This document shows, one piece after another, positions 9,205-18,034 of a stretch of DNA of 48,639 bases. This DNA is from Acidobacteriaceae bacterium (GTDB taxonomy: Bacteria > Acidobacteriota > Terriglobia > Terriglobales > Acidobacteriaceae). The position numbers and the translations under genes were made by a program. Where the stretch lies: positions 1 through 48,639 of the forward strand of contig PLFY01000051.1 in the NCBI GenBank assembly GCA_003138365.1, written 5' to 3'. Under the pieces are notes generated by a model, which did not search any database, was not told the DNA's origin, and saw only the letters and a program-made list of their open reading frames with translations. Within the stretch, counting starts at the first letter, position 1. Each line of letters starts with the position of its first letter.

Positions 9205-9830
9205 CAACCAGGAAGAAGGCTGAATCCGCCATCGAGTCGAAGCCGCGCACTGCAATCCTCGAGCGCAACACCGCTGAAACGCGCATCGCGATCCATCTCA
9301 CCATCGAAGGTCGCGGCCAATACAAAATCGCGACCGGCATTCGCTTCTTCGATCACATGCTGGAGCTGTTCACGCGTCACGGCGCATTCGATCTGGAACT
9401 CAAGTGCGACGGAGACCTGGATGTGGACCAGCACCACACCGTCGAGGATGTGGGCATTGCGCTCGGCGAAGCCTTCGACCGCGCCCTTGGCGACAAGCGC
9501 GGCATCCTGCGCGCCGGATATTTCCTTATGCCCATGGACGAGACGCTCGCGATTGCAGCCGTAGACTTGAGCGGCCGCGCCGCCTTCGCTGTCGAAACCA
9601 AAGTACGCACGCGGCTGGTCGGCGATCTGCAAACCGAACTCGTCACGGATTTCTTTGAGGGATTCGCCCGCGGCGCCCGCGCCAATGTTCACGTAAAGAC
9701 GATGTACGGACGCTCGAATCATCACAAGATCGAGGCCATCTTCAAAGCCTTCGCGCGCGCCTTGCGCGTGGCCTGCTCGCGCGACAAACAACTGGCCGGA
9801 ATGCTGCCCTCAACAAAAGGACTGTTGTGA
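9201..9830 (+). CDS. hisB: Imidazoleglycerol-phosphate dehydratase
   Basis: Dehydrates imidazole glycerol phosphate to imidazole-acetol phosphate. 209 aa, monofunctional: the histidinol-phosphatase domain that E. coli HisB carries is absent, so that phosphatase must be encoded elsewhere. The metal-binding His motifs are visible as [27 protein letters not shown] and [16 protein letters not shown]. The ATG overlaps the hisC stop by 4 bp (ATGA). A short Lys/Arg-rich N-terminal extension precedes the usual start of the fold ([14 protein letters not shown]). Confidence 0.95.
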   Translation: MTTRKKAESAIESKPRTAILERNTAETRIAIHLTIEGRGQYKIATGIRFFDHMLELFTRHGAFDLELKCDGDLDVDQHHTVEDVGIALGEAFDRALGDKRGILRAGYFLMPMDETLAIAAVDLSGRAAFAVETKVRTRLVGDLQTELVTDFFEGFARGARANVHVKTMYGRSNHHKIEAIFKAFARALRVACSRDKQLAGMLPSTKGLL

Positions 9831-10444
9831 TGCGCGTAACCGTGATCGATTACAAGGCGGGCAACCTGACCTCGGTGCTGAAGGCGCTGCGTCATCTGGG
9901 CGCGGAGGCTGAGGTGACGGACGGCGACCTTGCGCCCGTTGAAGCAGCGGAGCGCATGGTGCTGCCGGGCGTGGGCCACTTCGCGGCCACTCAGCGGCTC
10001 GACGCGACTGGGCTCACGCCCGCAATTCGTGCAGCCATCGCGCGCGGCGTTCCCTTTCTCGGCATCTGCGTTGGCATGCAGTGGCTCTACGCGGGCTCAA
10101 GCGAAGCGCCGTCGCAGCCTGGACTCGCGCACTTCCCCGAGCATTGCACGCGCTTCTCCGAGAGCCGCGAAAAAGTCCCGCACGTAGGCTGGAATTCGCT
10201 CGAAGTGCGTCTCGGCTCGCGGCTGCTGGCCGGCGTCGAGCCCGGCGAGTTTGTCTATTTTACGCATTCCTACAAGGCTCCAGTTACATCTGATACTGCT
10301 GCGATCACGCAATACATCGAGCCGTTCGCGTCAGCCGTGGAGCGTGGCAACGTGATGGGCGTTCAGTTTCATCCGGAGAAGTCCGGCGCGACCGGCCTGA
10401 AGATTCTTGGCAATTTCCTCTCGTGGGAAGGGGCTTCATGCTGA
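9830..10444 (+). CDS. hisH: Imidazole glycerol phosphate synthase, glutaminase subunit
   Basis: Class I glutamine amidotransferase that supplies ammonia to HisF. ATG at 9830 overlaps the hisB stop by one base (TGATG). GTG at 9827 is an alternative in the same frame. 204 aa. The catalytic triad is visible: Cys80 in GICVGMQW, and His181/Glu183 in VQFHPEKSG. The [20 protein letters not shown] start and the LPGVGHF oxyanion-region block are conserved. It overlaps hisF by 7 bp, consistent with translational coupling of two subunits of one complex. Confidence 0.95.
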   Translation: MRVTVIDYKAGNLTSVLKALRHLGAEAEVTDGDLAPVEAAERMVLPGVGHFAATQRLDATGLTPAIRAAIARGVPFLGICVGMQWLYAGSSEAPSQPGLAHFPEHCTRFSESREKVPHVGWNSLEVRLGSRLLAGVEPGEFVYFTHSYKAPVTSDTAAITQYIEPFASAVERGNVMGVQFHPEKSGATGLKILGNFLSWEGASC

Positions 10445-11217
10445 CCAAGCGAATCATCGCGTGCCTCGATGTGCACGGTGGTCGTGTTGTGAAGGGCGTG
10501 CAGTTCGTCGACCTCATTGATGCGGGCGATCCGGCTACGCAGGCCGCGCGCCACGCTCGCGAGGGCGCGGACGAAATTGTGCTGCTCGACATTACCGCGA
10601 CGCACGAGGGCCGAGCAACGCTGCTCGACACCGTGCGCCGGACAGCGAGGGAATTGTTTGTGCCCTTCGCGGTTGGCGGCGGCATCCGTTCGGCCGACGA
10701 TGCGGCGCAAGTCTTCGATGCTGGCGCGGACAAGGTGAGCGTGAACTCAGCGGCGCTGGCCAACCCCATGTTGATCGACGCCATCGGTCGCAGTTTCGGC
10801 GCGCAGGCCGTCGTCGTCGCCATTGACGCGCGGCGCGATCCCCAGGCTGCCGATCCGATCCGCGACGCTCAGGTGTTTGTGCAGGGCGGGCGCAAGCCGG
10901 CCGGCCGGCGCGTAGTCGAATGGGCGCGCGAGGCTGAAGCCCGCGGCGCCGGCGAGATTCTGCTCACGTCGATGGACTCCGACGGAATGCGCACGGGCTT
11001 CGATTGCGAACTGACCGCGGCGGTGAGTGAAGCGGTCGGCATTCCCGTTATTGCCTCCGGCGGCGCTGGAACTGTTGGCCACTTCACCGATGTATTCGGG
11101 CGTGGCAAGGCCGATGCAGCACTCGCGGCGAGCATCTTTCACTTCGGCATATCGAGCGCGCGTGCGCTCAAGGAAGAGCTGGCCAAAGCCGGCGTCTCCG
11201 TGAGGTTGCCATGCTGA
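10438..11217 (+). CDS. hisF: Imidazole glycerol phosphate synthase, cyclase subunit
   Basis: TIM-barrel partner of HisH that forms imidazole glycerol phosphate and AICAR from PRFAR. ATG at 10438 inside the end of hisH. 259 aa. The catalytic aspartates are Asp11 ([10 protein letters not shown]) and Asp130 (VVVAIDARR). Phosphate-binding loops are visible in [13 protein letters not shown] and [11 protein letters not shown]. The usual IIPCLDV has Ala in place of Pro. Here hisF precedes hisA, whereas most enterobacterial-type operons have hisA first. Confidence 0.95.
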   Translation: MLTKRIIACLDVHGGRVVKGVQFVDLIDAGDPATQAARHAREGADEIVLLDITATHEGRATLLDTVRRTARELFVPFAVGGGIRSADDAAQVFDAGADKVSVNSAALANPMLIDAIGRSFGAQAVVVAIDARRDPQAADPIRDAQVFVQGGRKPAGRRVVEWAREAEARGAGEILLTSMDSDGMRTGFDCELTAAVSEAVGIPVIASGGAGTVGHFTDVFGRGKADAALAASIFHFGISSARALKEELAKAGVSVRLPC

Positions 11218-11888
11218 TTCCTTCCATCGATTTGCTGGGCGGCCGCATTGTTCAGTTAGTGCAAGGCGAAAAACTGCGCCTGGCTTTTGATGACTTTGAA
11301 TACTGGATTGAAAAGTTTTCCAAGTTTCCTTTAGTCCAGTTGATCGACCTCGACGCAGCCATGCGCCAGGGCGACAATTCAGATCTTGTCGCGCGGATTG
11401 CAAAGCGGCTGCCCGTCCAGGCGGGCGGCGGCATTCACTCCATCGATCGCGCGCGGCAGGTGCTCGACGCCGGTGCAAGGCGCGTCATCATTGGCTCCGC
11501 GTTGTTCTCTGAGCAAGGCGCCGTCCATACCAAATTCGCCGCCGAACTGGCCGCCAGCGTGGGCGTGGAGCGTGTGGTGGCCGGCATCGACACAAAAAAT
11601 GGAAAGATTGCCGTGAAGGGTTGGAAGGCGCAGGTTGCCCTCACGCCCGACGAAGCGATTCCGCAACTCGAGGCCTACGCCGGCACATTTCTTTACACGC
11701 ACGTAGACGGCGAGGGACTGATGCAGGGCTTCCCCATCGAGACGGCTGCGCGCTTGCGCAAGCTCACACAAAAGAAACTCATCGTAGCCGGCGGCATCCG
11801 CAGTCAGCCTGAAGTGGATGCGCTGGATGCGCTGGGCGTCGATGCGGTGGTGGGCATGGCGGTTTACACGGAGCTGCTCGCGGTCTGA
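11211..11888 (+). CDS. hisA: ProFAR isomerase (HisA), divergent short form
   Basis: Amadori isomerase converting ProFAR to PRFAR. 225 aa, slightly shorter than the usual 240-245. Catalytic aspartates Asp7 (PSIDLLGG) and Asp127 (VAGIDTKNG) are present, as are the phosphate loops [12 protein letters not shown] and [12 protein letters not shown]. The stretch after strand 1 ([20 protein letters not shown]) differs clearly from the standard D-P-x-x-x-A form, so this belongs to a divergent branch. It overlaps hisF by 7 bp and ends the operon. No hisE or histidinol-phosphatase gene follows. Confidence 0.88.
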   Translation: MLIPSIDLLGGRIVQLVQGEKLRLAFDDFEYWIEKFSKFPLVQLIDLDAAMRQGDNSDLVARIAKRLPVQAGGGIHSIDRARQVLDAGARRVIIGSALFSEQGAVHTKFAAELAASVGVERVVAGIDTKNGKIAVKGWKAQVALTPDEAIPQLEAYAGTFLYTHVDGEGLMQGFPIETAARLRKLTQKKLIVAGGIRSQPEVDALDALGVDAVVGMAVYTELLAV

Positions 11889-11960
11889 TCGGCGGCGCGA
11901 TCCTGAACGGCGGTGCGCAGGAATGTTGAAGGCCCCGCATCGGCCATCGGATATGTTGAA

Positions 11961-11975
11961 GGGGAAAGTTTCCCC
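11961..11975. promoter_or_regulatory. Perfect 15-bp palindrome upstream of an aminotransferase gene
   Basis: GGGGAAA-G-TTTCCCC, 26 bp before the ATG at 12002. The sequence could be an operator or a short RNA stem. There is no T-run, so it is not a typical terminator. Confidence 0.3.
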
Positions 11976-12001
11976 GATTCTGTAAGAAAGGAAACGGAAA
12001 C

Positions 12002-13174
12002 ATGGCGAAGAAGCAGAGCGGAATACGGTTGGCAAAACGGCTGGACGAAACTGGATTCTCTGGTATTGTGCAAATCCGCGACAAGGTGATGGAACTGCGC
12101 GCGGAGGGTCTCCAGGTTCATGCGATGAACGGGGGCGAGCCGTTCTTTGAGACGCCCGGCGACATCAAGTACGCGGCCATCAAGGCGCTCACTGAGAACC
12201 AGACGCACTATCCTCCGTCTTCCGGCCTGTTGCCCTTGCGCAAGGCGCTGACGGAGAAGTTGGCGGCCAAGAACGGCATCCACGTGACCGCCGACGAAGT
12301 GATCGCCACCGTGGGCGCTTCGCAGGGATTGTATGCGGCCTTTCAGAGCGTGCTCGATCCCGGCGACGACGCGCTAGTCTTCTCGCCTTACTGGACGCCT
12401 ATCCGCGACCTGGTGACCGGGGCGCAGGCGCGGCCATTGCAGGTGGCCACCATCAGCGCGCGCCGCAACGGCATCCGGAATACTTTGGAGCAGTTCTCCA
12501 CGCCCCAGACGCGGGCCATCTACTACAACACCCCGCAGAATCCGAGCGGCGTAGTCTTTATGCGCGCCGAGGCGGAAGAGGTTGCCGCGTTCGCCATTGA
12601 GCGCGATTTGATCGTCATTGCCGACGAGGCCTACGAGGATCTGGTCTATGACGGGGAGCACGTTTCCATTGCGTCGCTGCCCGGCATGGCGGAACGGACC
12701 ATCACCTGCTTCACTTTCTCGAAGACCTATGCAATGACCGGCTGGCGCGCAGGCTACGCAGTGGCCAAAGAACCGTTCATCACCGCGCTGCGGAAGATCG
12801 TGCTCTACTCCACCAACGGCGTCGCCACGCCGGTGCAGTATGCGATGATCCAGGCGCTCACAACGCACGAGACCGAGATCGCCCGGCTCCGCGAAGAGTA
12901 TCGCAAGCGGCGCGATCTGCTGGTGGCCGGCCTGAATGAAGTTGGCCTGGCGTGCGCGCCGCCGGCTGGCGCATTCTATGCTTTCCCCAACGCGGAAAAG
13001 ATTCACAAGGTCAGCCGCACGGCTGCGCAGATCCTGCTCGATAAGGCGCACATCGCCACCGTACCGGGTTCGGTCTTTGGCGCCCAGGGCGAGGGCCATT
13101 TGCGCTTCAGCTACGCAGTGACCATGGATGAGATCGAAGACTGCGTGGAGGCATTGCGCGCGTTCTTCGCGTAG
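12002..13174 (+). CDS. Class I/II pyridoxal-phosphate aminotransferase
   Basis: 390 aa fold-type I aminotransferase, aspartate-aminotransferase-like subgroup. Start chosen for the AAGGAAACGG site just upstream. Seen: the substrate/PLP block AMNGGEPFFETP, YYNTPQNPSGVV, the Asp in VIADEAYEDLVYDG, the Schiff-base Lys241 in FSKTYAMTGWRAGY, and the carboxylate-binding Arg in GHLRFSYAVTMDEIE. It follows the his operon by 113 bp but has its own leader with a palindrome, so co-transcription is uncertain. The substrate cannot be fixed from sequence. Confidence 0.85.
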   Translation: MAKKQSGIRLAKRLDETGFSGIVQIRDKVMELRAEGLQVHAMNGGEPFFETPGDIKYAAIKALTENQTHYPPSSGLLPLRKALTEKLAAKNGIHVTADEVIATVGASQGLYAAFQSVLDPGDDALVFSPYWTPIRDLVTGAQARPLQVATISARRNGIRNTLEQFSTPQTRAIYYNTPQNPSGVVFMRAEAEEVAAFAIERDLIVIADEAYEDLVYDGEHVSIASLPGMAERTITCFTFSKTYAMTGWRAGYAVAKEPFITALRKIVLYSTNGVATPVQYAMIQALTTHETEIARLREEYRKRRDLLVAGLNEVGLACAPPAGAFYAFPNAEKIHKVSRTAAQILLDKAHIATVPGSVFGAQGEGHLRFSYAVTMDEIEDCVEALRAFFA

Positions 13175-13187
13175 CTCCTGCTCGCAG

Positions 13188-14321
13188 CTACTCTTCCGCC
13201 TCACCGATGGCGCGGCTGGTCTCAACGCGCGAGGCCCTCAGCAGCCGGGCTATTTGTTTGAGATGGAGTTGCACGGCATAGGCGCGCAGAATCTCGGCCT
13301 GCGAGAACCCGATGCCGGTGTGCCGTACCGCGCTCATGCGGGCTTCGAGTTGGGCGATATCCTCTTCCAGATTCAGCCCTGGAGGCGGAACATTGAAGCG
13401 CCATTCGTGGATGCGTCCGGCCACGTGTTGAAAACCGCTGTGAATGTCCACGGCTAGCCGTCCAAGGGCCGGCTCCAGTTGTTGCGCAAATCCATCCTCA
13501 TTGCTGTCTTTGACCGCGAATTCCAACGCCACTAGCGCGTCGAAGAGGGAGCGTCCAAACTGCGAGAGCATGCCCAGTCCCTCGCGCCAGCCTGGGCCGC
13601 CAGAGGGCTCATTGCGCGCGGCCTCCAACAGTTGGTTGTTGCTGCGCAGCATGGCCAGCGCATCGTCGCGCAGCGTGGGCAGATTCTCAGCGGGTGCGCC
13701 TCGAAACCCTTGCAGAATCGCCTCAAAGAATGCTCCCAGCACCAGAAACTCCTGTGCCAGTCCGTCCCGCAGCCGCAGCCGGGCGCGATCGGGAAACACA
13801 AGCGTGGTCACGGTGAGAGCCACCACAATTCCCAGGACGACTTCGCCCACGCGGTCCAGCGCCAGACTCCAGCGCGGCCCCGCTTTCTGTACCAGCATGA
13901 TGATGGTGATCGTGACCCCGGCCAGCCGCGAACTGCTGCGCAGCCCCAGCAATCCGCAGACGATCACCGCCGAGAGCACGGCCAGGATGTAGTTCCACGG
14001 AAGCACGCCGAATAAGGAAAATGAGAAGCCCAGCAACGCGCCGATCAGCGTACCCAGAATGCGATCGCGCGAGGCGTTCACCGTGGAACCCACGTTCGAT
14101 TGCAGCACGATGATGGCGCTGATCGAACCCCAGTAGCCGTCATGGAGCCCGAGCCGCAGCGCCAGCCACCAGCACAGGGCCGCGGCCAGCGCGGTTTTTG
14201 CCGCGTGGATCAAAAGCCGCTGCCGCTCCCAGGAAAGAATCTGAGGCCGCTCCGTCTTTTCCACGCGCAGCTTGATGGCGAGCTGTTGCTGGGACCACGT
14301 CTTGTTTGTCTTCAGGCGCAT
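13188..14321 (-). CDS. FUSC-family (aromatic acid exporter-like) membrane protein
   Basis: 377 aa with ATG at 14321. The frame is open to 14423, but the extension lacks family character. The N-terminal half has about six closely spaced membrane segments (LLIHAAKTALAAALCWWLAL, GYWGSISAIIVLQSN, LGTLIGALLGFSFSLFGVLP and so on) with the VNASRDRILGT element typical of FUSC/ArAE proteins. The C-terminal half is a soluble helical domain. Homologues include AaeB/YccS-type proteins proposed to export aromatic acids. Convergent with the aminotransferase, with only 13 bp between stops. Confidence 0.75.
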   Translation of the reverse strand: MRLKTNKTWSQQQLAIKLRVEKTERPQILSWERQRLLIHAAKTALAAALCWWLALRLGLHDGYWGSISAIIVLQSNVGSTVNASRDRILGTLIGALLGFSFSLFGVLPWNYILAVLSAVIVCGLLGLRSSSRLAGVTITIIMLVQKAGPRWSLALDRVGEVVLGIVVALTVTTLVFPDRARLRLRDGLAQEFLVLGAFFEAILQGFRGAPAENLPTLRDDALAMLRSNNQLLEAARNEPSGGPGWREGLGMLSQFGRSLFDALVALEFAVKDSNEDGFAQQLEPALGRLAVDIHSGFQHVAGRIHEWRFNVPPPGLNLEEDIAQLEARMSAVRHTGIGFSQAEILRAYAVQLHLKQIARLLRASRVETSRAIGEAEE

Positions 14322-14625
14322 GAATCGAATCCGTTGTGGAAGATTCTCAGAGATACAGGATGACCCGGCGCGGCCGGTTCCGGCGGTGACCAGTCTCACG
14401 TTCTTTCCCTGGGGCCGCCTCAACCAAGGCTACCAGCCAGGGCCAAACGCATCTTGATTCCAGACAGAATTGGATTCGCCCGCCTCCCGTTCCACCGCGG
14501 CCGGTGGCCGCTGCTCTTGGCGCGCTGATCGACTAAGCTGATAGACTAATAGGGCTGCAGTCGTAATGCCTCCACTGGTACGGACCCGCCTGCAAGTCAG
14601 TTGAAGAAGGACAAGAAGAGACCCT
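14322..14625. other. Intergenic region between divergent genes
   Basis: Contains the promoters of the FUSC gene (minus) and the TPR gene (plus), but no clear -35/-10 pair, operator or RNA motif was recognised. Some AT-richer sequence (CTAAGCTGATAGACTAATAG) lies around 14535-14555. Confidence 0.3.
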
Positions 14626-15342
14626 GTGGATACTCAAACCCGTCACGCCCTCAAGAAAGATAAGTTTGCCCAGGCCACTGCCAGCAGTTTCAGTTGGCTG
14701 AGTGGTCATCGTTCCGGCGTTCTGCGTTGGGCCGTCAGTGTTGTACTCGTTGTTTTGCTGTTCATCGGCGCGCTGATTTTCTGGAACGTGCGCTCGGCTG
14801 CGGCCGACGTCGCCCTGGGCGCTGCGATGGACACCTACGGCTCGGCTCTGGCCCCGCCGGGCGCGCCGGCTGAAAATGGTGTTTTTGCCACCGCCAACGA
14901 CCGCTCCAAAGCCGCCAATGCGCAATTTGCGGCGGTTGCGCAGCAGTACGGCTGGCTGCCTGAGGGTGCCAAGGCTCACTACTTTGCGGGCATCACCGAC
15001 CAGGAGCTGGGGCAAACCGCCTCTGCTGAGACGGAGCTGAAGAAGGCTGCCGAGGCTTGGAGTTTTGGGGACCGCAATCTGTCCAACCTGGCCAAGCTGG
15101 CGTTGGCCAACCTCTACCACCAGACGGCCCGGGACTCCCAGGCCATCGATATCTACAACGCTCTGGTTGCCAAGCCGTCGGAGACGGTTTCAGCCAGCGT
15201 GGCGCAGCTTGACTTGGCCGACCTGTATGCGGAAACGGGCAAGCAGGACCAGGCTCGCGCCCTGTGGGCCAAGGTAAAAGACGCCGACAAGGATGGCGCC
15301 GCCGGCCAAATCGCCACGCAGAAGCTGGCCGGCAACAAATAG
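14626..15342 (+). CDS. Membrane-anchored TPR protein (YfgM-like)
   Basis: 238 aa, GTG start. One membrane segment near residues 33-52 (VLRWAVSVVLVVLLFIGALI) with a cytoplasmic positively charged N-terminus, followed by a periplasmic helical region that reads as tetratricopeptide repeats (AKLALANLYHQTARDSQAID; QLDLADLYAETGKQDQARAL). This is the layout of YfgM/TPR_21 proteins, which assist the Sec translocon and periplasmic chaperones in gamma-proteobacteria. That role is only suggested here. A strong terminator follows at 15364, so it is probably monocistronic. Confidence 0.65.
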   Translation: MDTQTRHALKKDKFAQATASSFSWLSGHRSGVLRWAVSVVLVVLLFIGALIFWNVRSAAADVALGAAMDTYGSALAPPGAPAENGVFATANDRSKAANAQFAAVAQQYGWLPEGAKAHYFAGITDQELGQTASAETELKKAAEAWSFGDRNLSNLAKLALANLYHQTARDSQAIDIYNALVAKPSETVSASVAQLDLADLYAETGKQDQARALWAKVKDADKDGAAGQIATQKLAGNK

Positions 15343-15363
15343 GGCACCCGCATTGCAATCAAG

Positions 15364-15394
15364 ACTCGCGGAGCCTGAGGCTTCGCGAGTTTTC
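15364..15394 (+). terminator. Rho-independent terminator
   Basis: Stem ACTCGCG (15364-15370) / CGCGAGT (15384-15390), extended inward by AGCC/GGCT with a TGA loop, followed by TTTTC. 22 bp after the stop of the TPR gene. Confidence 0.8.
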
Positions 15395-15480
15395 ATTGTG
15401 GGCGTTTTTCTTTTGCACCGCCTCACAGGATAGGGGCGGCAGCTTTGAGCATTTTCCCTTCCGCCTGCGTCTGGTGAACT

Positions 15481-16074
15481 ATGAGCGCCAGCCAGGCAGT
15501 ATTCTCAGGTTGGATGGAGATTCCAGACAGCACTGTGCTCGACCAATGCCGCCAACACGCGGATGAGGAGACGCTCGCGGCACTGGTCAGCCAGTACGCC
15601 GGCACACTCTACCGCGTGGCGTTTTCTGTCCTGCGCAATCCCGCGGACGCTGAAGACGCCGTGCAGGAGGCGTTTCTGCGCGTGTTACGCCACCGCGACA
15701 CGCTGGACGAAGTACGTGACCGGCGCGTCTGGCTGATTCGCATTGTTTGGAACATCGTGCTCGACCGCAAGCGCAGGGCCAAGACCCGCCCGGAGACCGA
15801 CGATGTGGCCGAGCTGGCGCGGGTGCTGCCCTCGGGCGGATTGAGCGCCGAGCAGATCGCCTCCGCCGCACAACACCACGCCCATGTGCTGGCCTGCGTC
15901 GACCGGCTGCCCGTCAAGGAGCGCCAGGTGCTGATGTTGTCAGCTTTTGAAGAGCTCAACAGCGTGGAGATCGCCTCGGTGCTGGACATCACCGAGTCCA
16001 GCGTCCGATCGCGCCTGTTTCGTGCGCGGAACCTGATGGCCGAACTGCTCCAACACACAAGGAGTTTGCGATGA
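15481..16074 (+). CDS. ECF-type RNA polymerase sigma factor
   Basis: 197 aa sigma-70 family protein with only regions 2 and 4. Region 2 is about residues 38-100 (LYRVAFSVLRNPADAEDAVQ, VWLIRIVWNIVLDRKRR). Region 4 is about 143-190 (LPVKERQVLMLSAFEELNSV, ITESSVRSRLFRARNLM), with the helix-turn-helix expected to bind the -35 element. Its stop overlaps the ATG of the next gene by 4 bp. That gene encodes a one-pass membrane protein and is a likely anti-sigma partner. The inducing signal is unknown. Confidence 0.92.
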   Translation: MSASQAVFSGWMEIPDSTVLDQCRQHADEETLAALVSQYAGTLYRVAFSVLRNPADAEDAVQEAFLRVLRHRDTLDEVRDRRVWLIRIVWNIVLDRKRRAKTRPETDDVAELARVLPSGGLSAEQIASAAQHHAHVLACVDRLPVKERQVLMLSAFEELNSVEIASVLDITESSVRSRLFRARNLMAELLQHTRSLR

Positions 16075-16613
16075 ATTACCCAGATCAGAATGCTCCCACG
16101 AACGACTCTGTTTCCGGTTCAGCTGAGGCTACGCTGCGGCTGATCGCCAAGCTGCCCGCGCCGGCGGGCCTTGAAGACCGCGTACACGCCGGCCTGCTCT
16201 CCAGTTTGTCTGTCCATCCGCACGCAACCCAGCGTACGGCCCGCGTGCTCTCCTGGCCTGCGACGGCGCGGGCAGGCAGCAGTTGGATGCGCAGCGCTGC
16301 CGCTGCAGCGATTGTGTTTGTGGTTGCCGGTGGTGGTTGGGGAATTTATTCGCGCGTCCAGCAGCCCCAGTCGGCAAAGGTGATCGTCCTGCCCCACGGG
16401 TCGGCGCCTGGTGAATTTACGAACGCCGGAGCCATGCGCACGCCGAAGACCCTGAACGGCCCGGTATTAGCTCATCCTGCGTTGGCTCAGCCCGCTCAGG
16501 CCAAAATCCCTGCCAAGGCCGCTGCACCGGCTGCGCCAACGCCGCTCCACAGCGTGCCGCATGGCATCACGAGCAAAGCTACCGTTCAGCCTGTTGAGCC
16601 GCTGGCCAAGTAG
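16071..16613 (+). CDS. Single-pass membrane protein, putative anti-sigma partner
   Basis: 180 aa. A short cytoplasmic N-terminal part with a conserved-looking helix (ATLRLIAKLPAPAGLEDRVH) is followed by one membrane segment near residues 77-95 (AAAAAIVFVVAGGGWGIYSR) and a Pro/Ala-rich, low-complexity periplasmic tail. No zinc-finger HxxxCxxC motif is seen, so it is not a ZAS-type anti-sigma. The partner role is inferred from the ATGA overlap with the ECF sigma gene and from topology. Confidence 0.6.
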   Translation: MNYPDQNAPTNDSVSGSAEATLRLIAKLPAPAGLEDRVHAGLLSSLSVHPHATQRTARVLSWPATARAGSSWMRSAAAAAIVFVVAGGGWGIYSRVQQPQSAKVIVLPHGSAPGEFTNAGAMRTPKTLNGPVLAHPALAQPAQAKIPAKAAAPAAPTPLHSVPHGITSKATVQPVEPLAK

Positions 16614-16654
16614 CCCTGCTCTCAGGTTCTGAAGTCGCCGTCCGATCAGAATTC

Positions 16655-16999
16655 TTAGGCCCGCTTCGTGAAAGCATGGATACCCATGCCAAGCAAGGCC
16701 AGCGCCACCGCACCCCACAACGCCGGAATCCATCCGTTCACATGGAAACCGGTTACGATGTGTGCCGCCAACCTGATCATCAACGCGTTGATCACAAGCA
16801 GGAACAGGCCCAGCGTGAGGATGGAGATGGGGAAGGTCACAATCTTCAGCAACAGGCCCAGTGTCCCATTCAGCAGGCCGATGACCAGCGCCGCAACCAA
16901 CGCAGGCTGCAAGCCATACACATGGAAGCCCGGCACAAAATGGGCAACAACCACCAAAACAACCGCACTCAAAAGCCAGTGAATCAAAAGCTTGAGCAT
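16655..16999 (-). CDS. Small four-TM membrane protein (phage holin 4_2-like family)
   Basis: 114 aa, almost entirely membrane: four hydrophobic helices with the family core VIGLLNGTLGLLLKIVTFPI and LTLGLFLLVINALMI. Such proteins are widespread in free-living bacterial genomes and are grouped with holin superfamily IV by similarity, but most have no phage context or proven lysis role. Preceded by an AGAAGGAGAAAT-type ribosome-binding site. Closely related to the protein encoded at 17305. Confidence 0.75.
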   Translation of the reverse strand: MLKLLIHWLLSAVVLVVVAHFVPGFHVYGLQPALVAALVIGLLNGTLGLLLKIVTFPISILTLGLFLLVINALMIRLAAHIVTGFHVNGWIPALWGAVALALLGMGIHAFTKRA

Positions 17000-17304
17000 T
17001 CTGTATTTCTCCTTCTTTCGGTTGCCGAGCCGTCTGGTTACGAACGGCCAACCCTGACCGCCGCCTCAGCACTTGGATATTGGGCGTGCCTCCAGAACTG
17101 CATGGACACTCACCATCCTGGATGGAGCCAGTCTGTTCTAGCTGGTCAAACTTGCACACATTTTTGCGGCGGCTCGTCAAACTTTGGAATTCTGCGTGTC
17201 CGGTGCGCGCACGCTCTTCACGTCTTTCGATCCGCGGAATTCATTCTGACCTTGCGGCCGAAACCGCTGGCGAATCAGGAATTGTCGCCCTTTGCCAGCA
17301 CGGC
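17000..17304. other. Spacer between two paralogous membrane-protein genes
   Basis: About 305 bp without a supported gene. It holds the leader of the 16655-16999 gene (purine-rich site at about 17003-17015 on the minus strand). Nothing else was recognised. Confidence 0.3.
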
Positions 17305-17652
17305 CTACGCGTCGTTCTTCGTAAACGCCCGGATCAACATGCCCAGAAGGGCCAGCACCACCGCACCCCAGAACGCCGGAATAAATCCGCGCACATGAAA
17401 GCCGCGCACGATGCTCGACGCCAGCATGATCATCAACGCGTTGATCACCAGCAGAAAAAGCCCCAAGGTGAGAATGCTAAGGGGGAAAGTGACGATCTTC
17501 AGAAGAAAGCCCACCGTCGCGTTCAGCAAGCCGATCACCAGCGAGGCGATCAGGGCAGGCCACAGTCCTTGCACGATAAAGCCAGGAACGATTCTGGAAA
17601 CAACCATCAGGGCGATGGCATACAACAGCCATTGAAACAGCAGTAAGAACAT
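17305..17652 (-). CDS. Paralogous four-TM membrane protein (phage holin 4_2-like family)
   Basis: 115 aa. Aligns end to end with the 16655 product: shared VIGLLNxTxGxLLKIVTFPx, SILTLGLFLLVINALMI, GFHVxGxIPAxWGAVxLALL and the C-terminal AFTK. The two are therefore a tandem duplication separated by 305 bp of unrelated sequence. A good ribosome-binding site (AAGGAGAAAGC) precedes the ATG. Function unknown. A membrane-homeostasis role has been suggested for such families but cannot be shown here. Confidence 0.75.
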   Translation of the reverse strand: MFLLLFQWLLYAIALMVVSRIVPGFIVQGLWPALIASLVIGLLNATVGFLLKIVTFPLSILTLGLFLLVINALMIMLASSIVRGFHVRGFIPAFWGAVVLALLGMLIRAFTKNDA

Positions 17653-17896
17653 GCTTTCTCCTTGTAAATGTCGGCGGGAGCTTCTGTGTGCGGGGCGTCT
17701 CCCGATCTGTTGGCCGCGCCGCCTTTATGCCTGAATGCGATCATCCGGCAAACCCTATAGCATGGTCAATGAAAAATGAATCCGGGACCGATTCATTTCC
17801 GGGTCCGCCACTTTTCCCAGCCGCGAGGGTCCAACAATAGGCGTCTTGGCGTCGCCCAACAATCCAGAGAGCTTTTCAAAAAAGCCGCTGTGCGTC

Positions 17897-17955
17897 AGGG
17901 CACGACTTCAGCCGTGCCAAAAGGGATCGGAAAAACAGGGCTTCAGCCCATGAGC
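17897..17955. repeat. Dispersed two-hairpin repeat, copy B
   Basis: Hairpin 1: GGCACG (17899-17904) / CGTGCC (17913-17918) around ACTTCAGC. Hairpin 2: GGG-CTTCAG-CCC (17938-17949) followed by ATGAG. Same order and CTTCAG loops as the copies at 4897 and 42385. It lies in the 382-bp gap 17653-18034, in which nothing else was recognised. Confidence 0.7.
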
Positions 17956-18034
17956 GATTCCAGCAACAATCAGCCAAGCCGTTTTTTTGCAACATGCTCC
18001 GGTTGGCTCAAATGATTCCTAAGGAATAGCATTC

